A stretch of DNA of 64,000 nucleotides, from NCBI GenBank assembly GCA_017654935.2, contig CM065683.1:5751247-5815246 (forward strand). Direction: 5' to 3'. This document shows positions 1 through 11,400 of this stretch, piece after piece. This DNA comes from Phymorhynchus buccinoides. Its lineage: Eukaryota > Mollusca > Gastropoda > Neogastropoda > Raphitomidae. The position numbers and the translations under genes were made by a program. The notes beneath the pieces are model-generated. The model was given only the letters and a program-made list of their open reading frames with translations, was not told the origin of the DNA and did not search any database. Position 1 is the first letter of the stretch. The number at the start of each line of letters is the position of its first letter.

Positions 1-575
1 CTCTGCTACAATGGATGATATTCACAGTGAATTGTTGCCCATTACTCTGCTACACTGGATGATATTCATAGTGAATTGTTGCCCATTACTCTGCTACAAT
101 GGATGATATTCACAGTGAATTGTTGCCCATTACTCTGCTACAATGGATGATATTCATAGTGAGTTGTTGCCCATTACTCTGCTGCAATGGATGATATTCA
201 TAGTGAATTGTTGCCCATTACTCTGCTACAATGGATGATATTCATAGTGAATTGTTGCCCATTACTCTGCTGCACTGGATGATATTCATAGTGAATTGTT
301 GCCCATTACTCTGCTGCAATGGATGATATTCATAGTGAATTGTTGCCCATTACTCTGCTACAATGGATGATATTCATAGTGAATTGTTGCCCATTACTCT
401 GCTACACTGGATGATATTCATAGTGAATTGTTGCCCATTACTCTGCAGCACTGGATGATATTCACAGTGAGTTGTTGCCCATTACTCTGCTGCACTGGAT
501 GATATTCACAGTGAATTGTTGTCCATTACTCTGCTGCAATGGATGATATTCATAGTGAATTAATGGTTTATTACC
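1..575. repeat. 44-bp minisatellite (left arm, cut by window start)
   Basis: About 13 head-to-tail copies of a 44-bp unit (GGATGATATTCATAGTGAA, TTGTTGCCCATTACTCTGC, plus a short link). Units differ by a few substitutions. The mirror array is 45745-47255. Confidence 0.95.
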
Positions 576-599
576 TATCATCTTCTTCTTCTTCTCATG

Positions 600-910
600 C
601 TGCCGTTATGCACCTGACTAAGAAATAGTTAGGCCCAGCAAGTCCGACTTCGGCTGGAGGAAATCTTTTTGAAAGGGTTTCTTGACCAAAAAAAAAGGCA
701 GGAGAATCAACAGGAAAGGCAGAAAGATAGTAAGATGACAGTAAAGCAAAGGGAAAAGGCAGAGTCAAAGAGAGTGACAGATTAGAGGAAGTTAAGTTAC
801 AAGCACAGAACGTCCAGAAGGCGGGGGATTTATTTATGCAGAAGACCCCCCGGTATCCCCACGGGGACATTTTTGCTACCCACCCGGGGCAAAGCAAAGC
901 ACACACAATA
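600..910. repeat. Dispersed repeat fragment (also at ~20560-20700)
   Basis: Segments such as GGCAGAGTCAAAGAGAGTG, GAGGAAGTTA and CCCACGGGGA recur near 20580-20700 and, more diverged, near 62270-62360. It has mirror copies at about 45400-45690 and 25560-25760. Family unknown; no coding frame. Confidence 0.6.
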
Positions 911-917
911 TGAAACA

Positions 918-1090
918 TTCAAACACCAGAGTAGAGTGATGTCCATGATATCACTATTAGAATAGACAAACAATATGAAACATTCAAACACCAGAGTAGA
1001 GTGATGTCCATGATATCACTATCAGAACAGACAAACAATATGAAACATTCAAACACCAGAGTAGAGTGATGTCCATGATATCACTATCAG
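918..1090. repeat. 58-bp tandem repeat, three units
   Basis: Three near-identical copies of a unit containing CAATATGAAACATTCAAACA and GTGATGTCCATGATATCAC. The mirror is 45195-45390. Confidence 0.9.
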
Positions 1091-1251
1091 AACAGACAAA
1101 CAATATGAAACTAGATAAACAAATCCATGGACAAAATGTACCTGCAACAAAGCGCAATAGAATAAGAAATATGACATTTTGTCCATATAACTTAACGCTG
1201 GGAAAAACCCTGTTCATAACGTTTATTCCGATTATGAGCGTCCTATTTCTT

Positions 1252-1631
1252 TTTTTTTTTTTTTTTTTTTTGCTGTCCCATCTTCTGGGCCGTACAGTGG
1301 CGTTGCTCCCACGCCGCTCGTTCCGAATCCCAATTCACAGCTACACCCAGGTTTGTTCAAGTCGCAGAAACCGAGACCAGCAGTCCAAGGGGAGCAAATC
1401 TATGTTAGGCCGTCAGGAGGCAACCAACCGAGGAGACACTGCACTTCTGCTGAGTCACTTCGGTGGAGTTCAGTGGAGCCTGTTCAGGACACCACCTACT
1501 AAGCCCCCTACTGACGACACTATTCTCTTAGTCGCGGAGAAGCGTGAGTGAGGTCCTCCTCCGAGGGCGCCACCACGACCGTCCACCGACAGCTCCCCAG
1601 AACACGCTGATCCCCATGACTTTGACCCGAA
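1252..1631 (-). mobile_element. Poly-A retroposon (SINE-like), copy 1
   Basis: 380-bp insertion with a T tract on the left (poly-A tail on the minus strand), flanked by the 16-bp duplication GAGCGTCCTATTTCTT (1236-1251 and 1632-1647). The body is not tRNA-like and has no recognised coding domain. The same site in copy C (61081-61096) holds one uninterrupted copy of the target, an empty site. The mirror copy is 44657-45040. Confidence 0.9.
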
Positions 1632-2039
1632 GAGCGTCCTATTTCTTGAAGCAAACGAAGCTTTAAATTTATAAGCATTTGGCCGTACAAAAAAGTACTC
1701 AGGAAGATTTTTTTTAAACTGAAACGGACTGCAACGTCACTGGAACATGCAACAAGCAAACAAGTACACGACAAGTGTCAAGTGACGTTAATATATTCAC
1801 AAGAGACACAACAAAACAACTGGATATTTTGGCGAATGCGCATTTATCAACTTGGATACACAAGAAAACGGCAAAGGAGCCAAAACTAACACTTCCCCTC
1901 TACAATCCAATCTGTGACGAAGATGCCTCTTTTTTTCGGCCTCAAACAATTAAATAAAGGAATTCACAGGTTACATCATTTTCATCACACTTTTCTCAAA
2001 TTCTTTCGCATCTAGGTGTACCAGCAAAACGTAGTTTAT

Positions 2040-2492
2040 TTACGGGCAGATTATTTTGGTATTTGGTATATTCAAGTCACAGAGTTTTATCTCTGAAAAT
2101 TCGGGCTGCTTTCCTCTGGAGAGCACGTCGCCGCAAGCGCAGTACCTACCCAATTTATAAAAACAATTTTTCGGGGGGGGGGGGCAGGGGGTGAGGAGGG
2201 GGGGGGGGCAGACTTGGGAAACCTAGCTATCAATTTGGCCATACCAGGCAGCGGGATTTCTCCCTGCTCTTACCGACTTTCAACTGCCGTGGGATTTTTA
2301 TGTGCGTAAAGCGCACGGGTCAGACTAGCTTTAAGTCCCCATCCGACCGAAGGACTCGATGTGTTCGATTTTCGTGTCGAACTAGAAAGAAAGGGCGAGG
2401 CCGGGATTCGAACCCGGGTCACTCACGTTGCAGTCACGCATTACATTTGGCAGGCAAACGTCTTAACCACTCTACCACCTTTCTAACCACTC
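2040..2492 (-). mobile_element. tRNA-derived SINE (V-SINE-like)
   Basis: On the minus strand the head reads GGTGGTAGAGTGGTTAAGAC with a box-B-like GGTTCGAATCC further on, then a central domain (GACTTAAAGCTAGTCTGACC, AATCCCACGGCAGTTGAAAG) and a tail ending in ACCAAATACCAAA. A pol III promoter (A and B boxes) is expected for this class. A G/C homopolymer tract sits inside (about 2170-2210). The mirror is 43808-44245. A tail-only fragment lies at about 17170-17230. Confidence 0.82.
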
Positions 2493-2576
2493 TGCCACCT
2501 TTCTTTTATTATTTGCTGTTCTAAATTTATAGAGGGTAACGACATAATTATGTGGAAATACTGTGTAGTATGAATC

Positions 2577-3083
2577 AGCGCCATGTGTTGTGATATGTCC
2601 TGTTGTTGCTTGATGGTTGACGTGTGAGTTATAGCATGTATTGTGACAATTTGTTTGAATCGCTGGTGTGTGCTATGGGGATGAGTTGTGTGATATTATG
2701 CTGCGTTTTGATTAAGGTTTCTTGTTGTTGTGACATGCTGTGTACAATTTCTACTACATGGCTAATGTGTGCTATAGAGATGTATTGTGAAATGTAGTGT
2801 ATTGTAGTTTGTGTGACTGGTGATGTTGTTGTAGGATGTGCAACATTCTTGTTGTTTGATTCACATGTAATGTGGTGTGATTCGCTGCATTGCCTGGCAT
2901 AGCAAGACAGCTGCTTATGCCAGGCCCTTTCTGTGTAATTTGTGTTTGTCTTTTTTTCTTTCTTTTTTATAATTTCTTTTTCTTTTGAATTTTGTTTCTT
3001 TTCCGTTCATTTTCTTCCAATTTTTCTTTTTTATTCCATGTACCCCCAAGGGGCTTTCGGAAATAAACCTTGAAACCTTGAAA
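2577..3083 (+). mobile_element. Non-LTR retroposon 3' end with (CCTTGAAA) tail
   Basis: About 507 bp ending AAATAAACCTTGAAACC then TTGAAACC. A tandem octamer tail is typical of CR1/L2-like non-LTR retrotransposons. Copy C lacks it: flanking sequence is continuous there at about 59316. The mirror is 43197-43705. No open frame. Confidence 0.7.
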
Positions 3084-3348
3084 CCAAACGATGGCTAAAA
3101 TATTCTATAATTTATATACAATTCATCATTATCAACATGCGTGCCTATTACATTGTGCACAATGATTGGATGATATCCACAGAGAATTGCTGCTTGCCCG
3201 GCCCCATTACGCTGCGGCATTGGAGGATGTTGACAGTGTTGACGCTGTTCCCTTATAGCACACCACCCAAATGCTGTCGTCGGTAAATGATCGGATGTCC
3301 GATGTCGGCTAGCCGCATTTTTGCCCATCGGCGCAACGTCGAGCCGAC

Positions 3349-3882
3349 GCGCCGGTGTCGTATATAATACTGTCGCTCATAAAATTGTGTCGCAACGACA
3401 GTATTTCCTGGGAAATACTGCAGCTTATTCGTGAAAAAGTGTCGCTGAGCGACATTATTTTAGAAAAAATTGAAGCGCGACAGGATTTCACAAGAAATGT
3501 CCATAAAATGGCGTCGCTACCTAAAAATTAAATTGTGTCGCAGCGACAGCATTTCACCGTCGCTGTGAAATATTAACGCTACGACCATATTTCACAGAAA
3601 ATATTAACTCTAGCAGCAACATTTCACGTGGAAATGTGTCGCAAGCGACAGTATTTACTGACTACAATATTTCACAGTGTCTTGTCGCCAAAAAATGTCG
3701 CAAAATGTGGAGCGACAGTATTTTAAGGCATGAGACAATATTTTATAGGACATTTTTCGTGAAAATTTGTCGCGCGACAGTTTTTTTCAGAAAATAATAT
3801 CGCTGCAACAGTATTTCACGTGAAATGCTATCGCTGCGACACGATCCCACGGCGACAGTATTACTATATACGACACCGGCGC
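3349..3882. mobile_element. Foldback element of iterated palindromes in the SLC22 3' UTR
   Basis: 534 bp bounded by inverted termini GCGCCGGTGTCGTATATA. The interior alternates two small palindromes many times: GTCGC…GCGAC and ATTTCACGTGAAAT. It starts 52 bases past the SLC22 stop codon. The mirror is 42399-42933. Copy C is an empty site: the stop is followed by AACGTTGGGCCTACGCCGGC and the flank continues (about 59050-59070). No coding capacity, so any mobility would be non-autonomous. Confidence 0.85.
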
Positions 3883-3934
3883 GGCCCGACGTCCGACTAA
3901 CGTTGGCCCACGGTCGGCGTGCTATCTGGGTTTC

Positions 3935-4022
3935 TTACAGCAAAGAATTCTCCGTCTGTTCTTCTTCCTTCTCGTCACCAGCCTTCATTGCCTTCTTTCT
4001 GTTCGTGTTACCACTGCGATTC
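3935..4022 (-). other. SLC22 copy A exon 10 (terminal coding exon)
   Basis: 88 nt after acceptor CTCTACAG. It encodes a charged cytoplasmic tail, NRSGNTNRKKAMKAGD to ENSLL, then TAA. The identical reading is found in copy B (42259-42346) and a diverged form in copy C (58928-59015). Conservation of frame, stop and acceptor across all three copies makes this short exon credible. Confidence 0.87.
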
Positions 4023-4109
4023 CTGTAGAGTGAAAGGTATTGACAATCAATTGGCAAAATACATCGTGGCATGACTTCTTTACATCTCTCTGTCTCTCTT
4101 TGTCTCTAC

Positions 4110-4151
<42 letters not shown>

Positions 4152-4363
4152 TTCTTTGATGTTTACTCGCAATGCCGCATTTCCTTATTCTTTTCTATTA
4201 TCCTATATATATTTTGTTTATGTTATGATTTATATGCTCCATCCCCCCCCTACCCATATGTGATACGGGCACAAGGCCTAATCATTAAAATGTTTGAGTT
4301 TTGAGTTGAGTTTGAGTTTGAGTTCTCTCTCCTTGTTTAATAAAGTTTTTCAGTGTTCAATGT

Positions 4364-4436
<73 letters not shown>

Positions 4437-5425
4437 CTCTCTCTCTGTATGTGCGCGCATGCACGCGTGTGCATGTGTGTGTGGTCAATCAGTGTGGCCA
4501 ATCGATTTGATAATGTACATTTAGCATAAGAATAGTGTCCTTCAACGTTCAAGCAAATTTCATTGAAAACAGGTGAAGAAACCAGAAATCCGAAAAAATA
4601 GAACCCAGTAACTGAATGTGACGCAAACCTAATTTTTTATAAATTTGAATAATTTCCAAACAGCTTAGCATATCGCCAAACATTTTAAAGAACTGGGCCA
4701 GAAGAAAGGGCTGTAATATCCGATAGCTGGTTTTGTGACGTCACTTCCTTTTTCTTCTTTTTTTTCTGTCCCGTCTTCTGGGCCATACAGTGGCGTTGCT
4801 CCCACGCCGCTCGTTCCGAATCCCAATTCGCAGCTACACCCTGGTTTGTTCAAGTCGCAGAATCCGAGACCAGCAGTCCAAGGGGAGCGAATCTATGTTA
4901 GGCCGTCAGGAGGCAACCAACCGAGGAGACACTGCACTTCTGCTGAGTCACTTCGGTGGAGTTGGAGCCTGTTCAGGACACCACTTACTAAGCCCTCTAC
5001 TGACGACACTATTCTCTTAGTCGCGGAGCCAGCGTGAGTGAGGTCCTCCTCCGAGGGCGCCACCACGACCGTCCACCGACAGCTCCCCAGAACACACTGA
5101 TCCCCATGACTTTTGAAGTGACGTCACTTCCGGTTTCGGTTATTCTGTGAACCAAACGACAGCTCTCTGAGCCTAACCTGGGGCACTTCCGGTTGTACCT
5201 CTGGTTCGTTTTTACACCAGAGGTGTAGCAAATATAGCTTTTAGTAAAAATAAAAAAACAGCTGAAAATATCAACGAATTTTGTTCCACCTTTTTTTGAG
5301 TTATTGAAGATTGAAATTTTGCCGAATTCACGGCTTTGAATTAATATTGCAAATCTGGCCATCGCTTAGAGTCCTGCAACTCTCTTGAAATTGTCAGCCA
5401 AATCGGATCAACAATTTTAAAAAAA

Positions 5426-5467
<42 letters not shown>

Positions 5468-8400
5468 GGGAGGGAAAAAAGACTCTTATTACTATTCCAA
5501 AGTATGTGGTAAGACTCAATTTGTACAAGACAATAATATGTGTGCCTGTGTGCTAAAATATATATTTTTTATACTGATAGTTCGCCTTGACTTAAGGCTG
5601 TGTCAGACCAATTGTCGTAGGCTAGAACACCAAGGCTACATCAAAATGTTGCTATGCTCTGCATACTTATGCGGGGATTATCCTTAGCCATGACAAGGTC
5701 CTAGCATAACATCATCAGTATCCAAAAATTATCCGAAGTCAGAGTGTGGCTGCTCACGTGGCGGGGTAATCAAAAAATGATCACACACGTACTGTTCTCA
5801 TCCCTAGCTGATGCATTTGTACCATAGCGTTCAAGCGCTAATTCCGCTGTTGGAATGATCCCTGGAGTATTTAAGCCAGGGTACGACAACAACGACATAC
5901 TGATAGTATCGTAAACTCTATTTCCCCAGTGGCTGACTCACTGGACAAAGGTGACGGCCTCGGTCAGCGTGTCCGGCAGGGTTCGGTGCAGGGTTTCTGG
6001 CAGGTAGAGGGCGGACAGTCCAGCCGCAACGGCCATCCCTCCGAACACCACCAGAGGCAGAACGGCACCGAACCGCCCTCCTACGTACAGACCCTGCGAG
6101 GGGAAAACAACTACCTTAAAACCACCAGAGGCAGAACGGTACCGAACCGTCCTCCTACGTACAGACCCTGAGAGGGGAAAACAACTACCTTAAAACCACC
6201 AGAGGCAGAACGGCACCGAACCGCCCTCCTACGTACAGACCCTGAGAGGGGAAACAACTACCTTAAAACCACCAGAGGCAGAACGGCACCGAACCGCCCT
6301 CCTACGTACAGACCCTGAGAGGGGAAACAACTAACTTAAAACCACCAGAGGCAGAACGGCACCGAACCGCCCTCCTACGTACAGACCCTGAGAGGGGAAA
6401 CAACTACCTTAAAACCCCACCAGATCCATGAGTGAAAATCACGTGTTCCCCTCTCTCGCTGGTAAGAAATATTATTTTGACCAGGTCTGACTTCCCATGC
6501 AAATGCCCCCAAATTGAAAACGAGACAGAGACTTTGAAGAACAACCTCCATTTGAAGTTGGGGGCATTTGTATGTGAGTCGCACCTACCCAGAAAAGAAA
6601 CACAAGGGACTTGATCTTGGTGGGTCAGTGTCTTTAAAGGACAGTCCAGCGCTCTATTCCGATGCACAAGCGCTGTGAAAAACGCCACAGCGTGGTTTTA
6701 GGATATGATAAGCACAGGGTGCGAACTCTATCGCTATTACCTACCTTTTGTGTCCCATTCTTCAATACAAATTGAGCCGATAAGCCATAATTTGCAACAC
6801 AAAATGCAGTTCACTCGAAGGTCGTCTGCTTTGTTCCAGTTTTGTGAAATCGGTATAAAGCTATACGTCATTTATATAACTCTGCCTGTTTCACACCAGC
6901 ATCTGTGGGTGACGTCCAAAAAAAAGGCTTGGAGTCAAAACGGACTATTTAGATAGTCCATTGACGTAATATTGGACTTATTACAAAAACTAATAACTTG
7001 TATCAAACAATGACTGCAGAAATATAAAAAGTGGGTTATGCTTTTCATATTTCTGCAGTCTTTTTTTTTATATATACAAGTTATTAGTTTTTGTAATAAG
7101 TTCAATAATACGTCAATGGACTATCTAAAGATAGTCCGTTTTGACTCCAAGCCATCGGTATAATCACAAAGAAATGACGTTGTGGCCGAGGCACAATGGT
7201 GGGCCGGGAGGATCTGCGATTTTTTGGGGGGAAATGCGTGAGTGCTCATATCAATGTATTTTGAAGAATGAGACACAAAAGGTAGGTAATTGCGATAGAG
7301 TTTGCAGTCTGTGCCAATCGATACTTTAAAACAATGCTGTGGCGTTTCAGTTTCAGAGCGTTTTGCATCCGAATAGAGCGTGTCCCCTTGTGAAGACCCT
7401 TTAATAAATAAAAATTTGAAGCAGTTCAAACCTTCAATTCACTTTGTATTGGTCTCCTTTTCCTTTTTCAGGCATGTTAATGGAAGGAAAGCATTTGTGA
7501 CCCAGCACCACGAAAGGGACATTAAGTGACAAACTGACCATTCTGAGAAAATTACACATTTGAAAAAACTTCAGACAATTCTCTTTCTAAAGATACAAAA
7601 AACATTCTTGTACCTTTTTCCGTTCCAGAGTTATGTGAATTTATATTTAATATTTAATAAGACCATTTAGAGACCATATAAAAGATTATTCTTTATAAAT
7701 ATGAAATATAGTATGTTAGAGAACACAAATATACCCATAACTCAAAATTGACAAAAAACGATATTTTTGACTTTGCAAGCCTGTTGTGAGAAACTAGCCC
7801 AGCGACTTAATGTCCCTTTCGTGGTGCTGAGTCACATTTTGCTCTGAAAATATTATAGGGTTTCAGGAGATGTCTCTTTGTGTAATACATGTAAAAGGAT
7901 TAAAACCCCTTTATGGTGATCAGTAGGCAATTTCTCTTGAAGATATATATGTAAAACTGTTCAAACTTGGGGAAAGGGGCATCTCAAGCTTAAAACCCCT
8001 TCTGACATTTGATTTTCTGCATTAGCTTTTCTCTGATTTCAGAGAATTCTCTGAATATGACCATGCCTGGCCATACTTATAACGAACTCACTGGCTTTAC
8101 ATGAAGTAATTTTAAGAAGGGTATTTCAGAAAGAAACCAGCTTTACTCCAACAGACAGACAGAAAAGTAAACATACCATAAAGGAGACAAAATCGAGACC
8201 TCCTTACAATTTTGGAGCAGGTCACTGATACCGGTTTGTTCCATACCAGATTTAAAGCAAACGCGAGGTACTACACTTTTGGTTTTTATATACATCTGTA
8301 TTGTTAAACATTCGCGTCTTTCCTGGTGTTGCACTGCGTCCGGGCATTGCCTCCAGGATCGCTCCCACCATCTTTATATCTACTAATGTCCCATATGTGT

Positions 8401-11400
8401 CTGTTCCAGACCAGAGGACGTTAAGCAGAATTTCATTCACACTACACTTTGCTACAAACCAAAGCGGAAATGACACAATGAAGTAGTTCTGATCCATACC
8501 AATTCTGGCTCTTTGTGAATACTGCACAACAACGATGACATTTTGCTACATACTATTGTCTACTACATAGGGGAGCACTAACATCCACGATGATTTGTTG
8601 TTACATGTCTGATCGCCCCTTCCTATGGTGGCTAGCAGTTAACAGTGATGAGACAGCAGTGTCTGCAGACAGGCAGAACACAAACCACAGTCAATATGAT
8701 GATGCAGTGTTGTACGTACCAGGTCTGCTATGTAGGGAGACACCACTCCTCCTATTCGTCCGCAAGTAGAGCTGAAAGCCAGTGCGAAGTTTCGGACGAC
8801 AGTGGGGTAGATCTCGGCACCGATGATGTAAATGCAAGAGAAGGAGGCTGATATGCCCATCTTGCCCACCATGGCTAGAGCTATGGTCACCCACTCCAAC
8901 TCTGTGTCAAAACAACAACAACCTGTGTCCACATTAATGTGCAAACGACATTACAGACAGGACTAAATAAAAACTGTACATAGAAAGAGAAGAGCGGTTC
9001 TGGATAACTTTAGGAGTTATTCACAATGCTAGATGAACGTGTGACGTTAAATTTCATCATGTAAATGATACAATGTGAGCATGACGTCCCTATAAAACAG
9101 CATTATCGACATTGTTTTTTTCTGTTTTAATATCTTTTATGAAATTATTTTCTATGCTGATTTAGTATTAATTTATTATTTTAGATTGAACAGAAAAGGC
9201 TGTACCTTTCTACCCTAGAGACACAAAGATTATGCCTTTTCCTATCACAGGAGTTATGCTGTGCCTTTTTCTCTAAGAGACGCATGAATGTATCTTTCCC
9301 AGTACAAGAAGCACAATAATCATACCTTCATTCTTAGAGACACAAAGATTACACATTTTTCTCTCACAAGAGATATGCTGTTCCCTTTCCTCATGACTGA
9401 GAGTGTATCTATCCCAGTAAAAGCAGCACAATAATGATACTTTCATTCTTAGTGGCACAATGATTGAACGCTTAACTGTGGTGGTTGAAGATGGTGACTG
9501 CCAAGGCTTCTTGTCAAGATGATAAACAAAAAGAAGAGGACATTCTGACCTGAGGAGTGTGACATGTGAAGCTTTCAAATGTCGGTTCCGTGTCAACAGC
9601 TGAGAGGAGAATAACAGATTGGGATCAGGAAGGGATAAAGTCAGGGGTGGGAGGAGACAGGGAGGGGGAGCCTGTAGCGAATGGGGACAGGTGAGCACAA
9701 ATTAGTGTACAGTCAGAAAAAGAAACACAATGAAGGCACCTTTCCTTCCTAGAAACACGACTCTACTTTCCCCAACACAAAAAACAGACACTATTACTGT
9801 AAGCTTACCTGTAAATTCTACGGATGCAACGGCCTGTCTTTCCCTCCTAAAGATACAATGACTGGATTTCCTCAAAAGGACACAATGAAGGCACCTTTCC
9901 CTCCTAAAGATACAATGACTGGATTTCCTCAAAAGGACACAATGAAGGCACCTTTCCTTCCTAGAAACACAATGACTGTACTTTCCCCAACAAACCCCCC
10001 AGACACAATTACTGTAAGCTTACCTGTAAATTCTACGGACGCAAAGACTGTAGGCCTGTCTTTCCCTCCTAAAGATACAATGACTGGATGTCCTCCAAAG
10101 GACACAACGACGGTACCTTTCCCTCCTAAAGATGCAATGACTGGATTTCCTCAAAAGGACACAACGACGGTACCTTTCCCTCCTAAAGATGCAATGACTG
10201 GATGTCCTCCAAAGGACACAACGACGGTACCTTTCCCTCCTAAAGATGCAATGACTGGATGTCCTCCAAAGGACACAACGACGGTACCTTTCCCTCCTAA
10301 CGATGCAATGACTGGATGTCCTCCAAAGGACACAACGACGGTACCTTTCCCTCCTAAAGGACACAACGACGGTACCTTTCCCTCCTAAAGATGCAATGAC
10401 TGGATGTCCTCCAAAGGACACAACGACGGTACCTTTCCCTCCTTTCCCTCCTAAGATGCAATGACTGGATGTCCTCCAAAGGACACAACGACGGTACCCC
10501 TCCTAAGATGCAATGACTGGATGTCCTCCCAGAGACATGGTGAGGATGGTGGCCAGACAGGACAGCCCAGCAGTCAGGAGGAAGCAGCAGTGAGATCGTT
10601 TCCTCCCCAGGCGCTCCAGCAGGACCCAGGCCAGGATGTAGCCAATTATCTCCACTGTGCTGGACAGGAAGAAGTTGACCCGCAGACTGCCTCCGAGGTT
10701 ACCCACGTTCAGAGACAGTCCGTAGTACGTCATGGACACGACACACCTGCAGGAGAAAAAAAGAAGAAAATGAACGAAAGTCCGTTTAACGTCCTCTGAC
10801 CAAGAACAGGTGGTCATTTGGGATGCTTTGCAATACCAGGAAAGTCCCGATGTTTTTGGAATAATCAATAATTATGATGATAGAAAAGCAAAAACGAACT
10901 AGAAAGAATTGACACAATGACAGCCTCTGCATAGGAGGAAATTATAGCAGACACTGGGAAGCCCATAATATAGGTCTACTTCCAATTCGGTTTGTAAAAA
11001 AAAGAGTACATTGTGACTGAAACGAAGGCTTTGCCTACAGTTCCCGGTATGTTTTATTGTCTGTATATGTGCTACTGGTACTGGCATGCGTTTATGCGCT
11101 TATGCTCTAAAACTATTTTTTTAATCTTATCGGTATGAATTATATAACACGCTATAATATCTTGGGAACCTTGAGCAACAGTGGACAAGTCAATGAGAAT
11201 GTGCACAGTAAGGAGTAGCCTACATCTATGAAGTGAAGTCGTCGCTTAGAGGTAACATTTTATTAGCTTAAAAGTAGAAACGTCCCTGTTTTGATCCCTG
11301 TCGCATCATAGATCTCCTTTCACCTTACCCAATCCACCCAAACCTTGTTTTGTTTAGGTATGGGGTTGGGGCTAGGGCAGATACGAATAATGTTAAATTA

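Noticed and set aside
1..575. CRISPR-like regular repeats
   Set aside because: Units are contiguous 44-bp copies with no spacers, in a eukaryotic genome.
2395..2492. tRNA gene on the minus strand (B box GGTTCGAATCC)
   Set aside because: The cloverleaf does not close and the sequence continues into a SINE body and tail; it is a tRNA-derived SINE head.
3095..3328. Conserved 77-codon frame (MGKNAASRHRTSDHLPTTAF…), also near 59049
   Set aside because: It lies in the duplicated 3' flank of SLC22. Conservation follows from recent duplication, the frame drifts in copy C, and there is no coding signature.
8639..8944. Independent short genes at the various SLC22 exon-containing frames
   Set aside because: These open frames are single exons with intron read-through; they are joined into the ten-exon gene instead.
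9858..10388. 176-codon Pro/Thr-rich frame (MTGFPQKDTMKAPFPPKD…)
   Set aside because: It is the antisense translation of the exon 7 donor minisatellite (57 bp is a multiple of 3, so it stays open).
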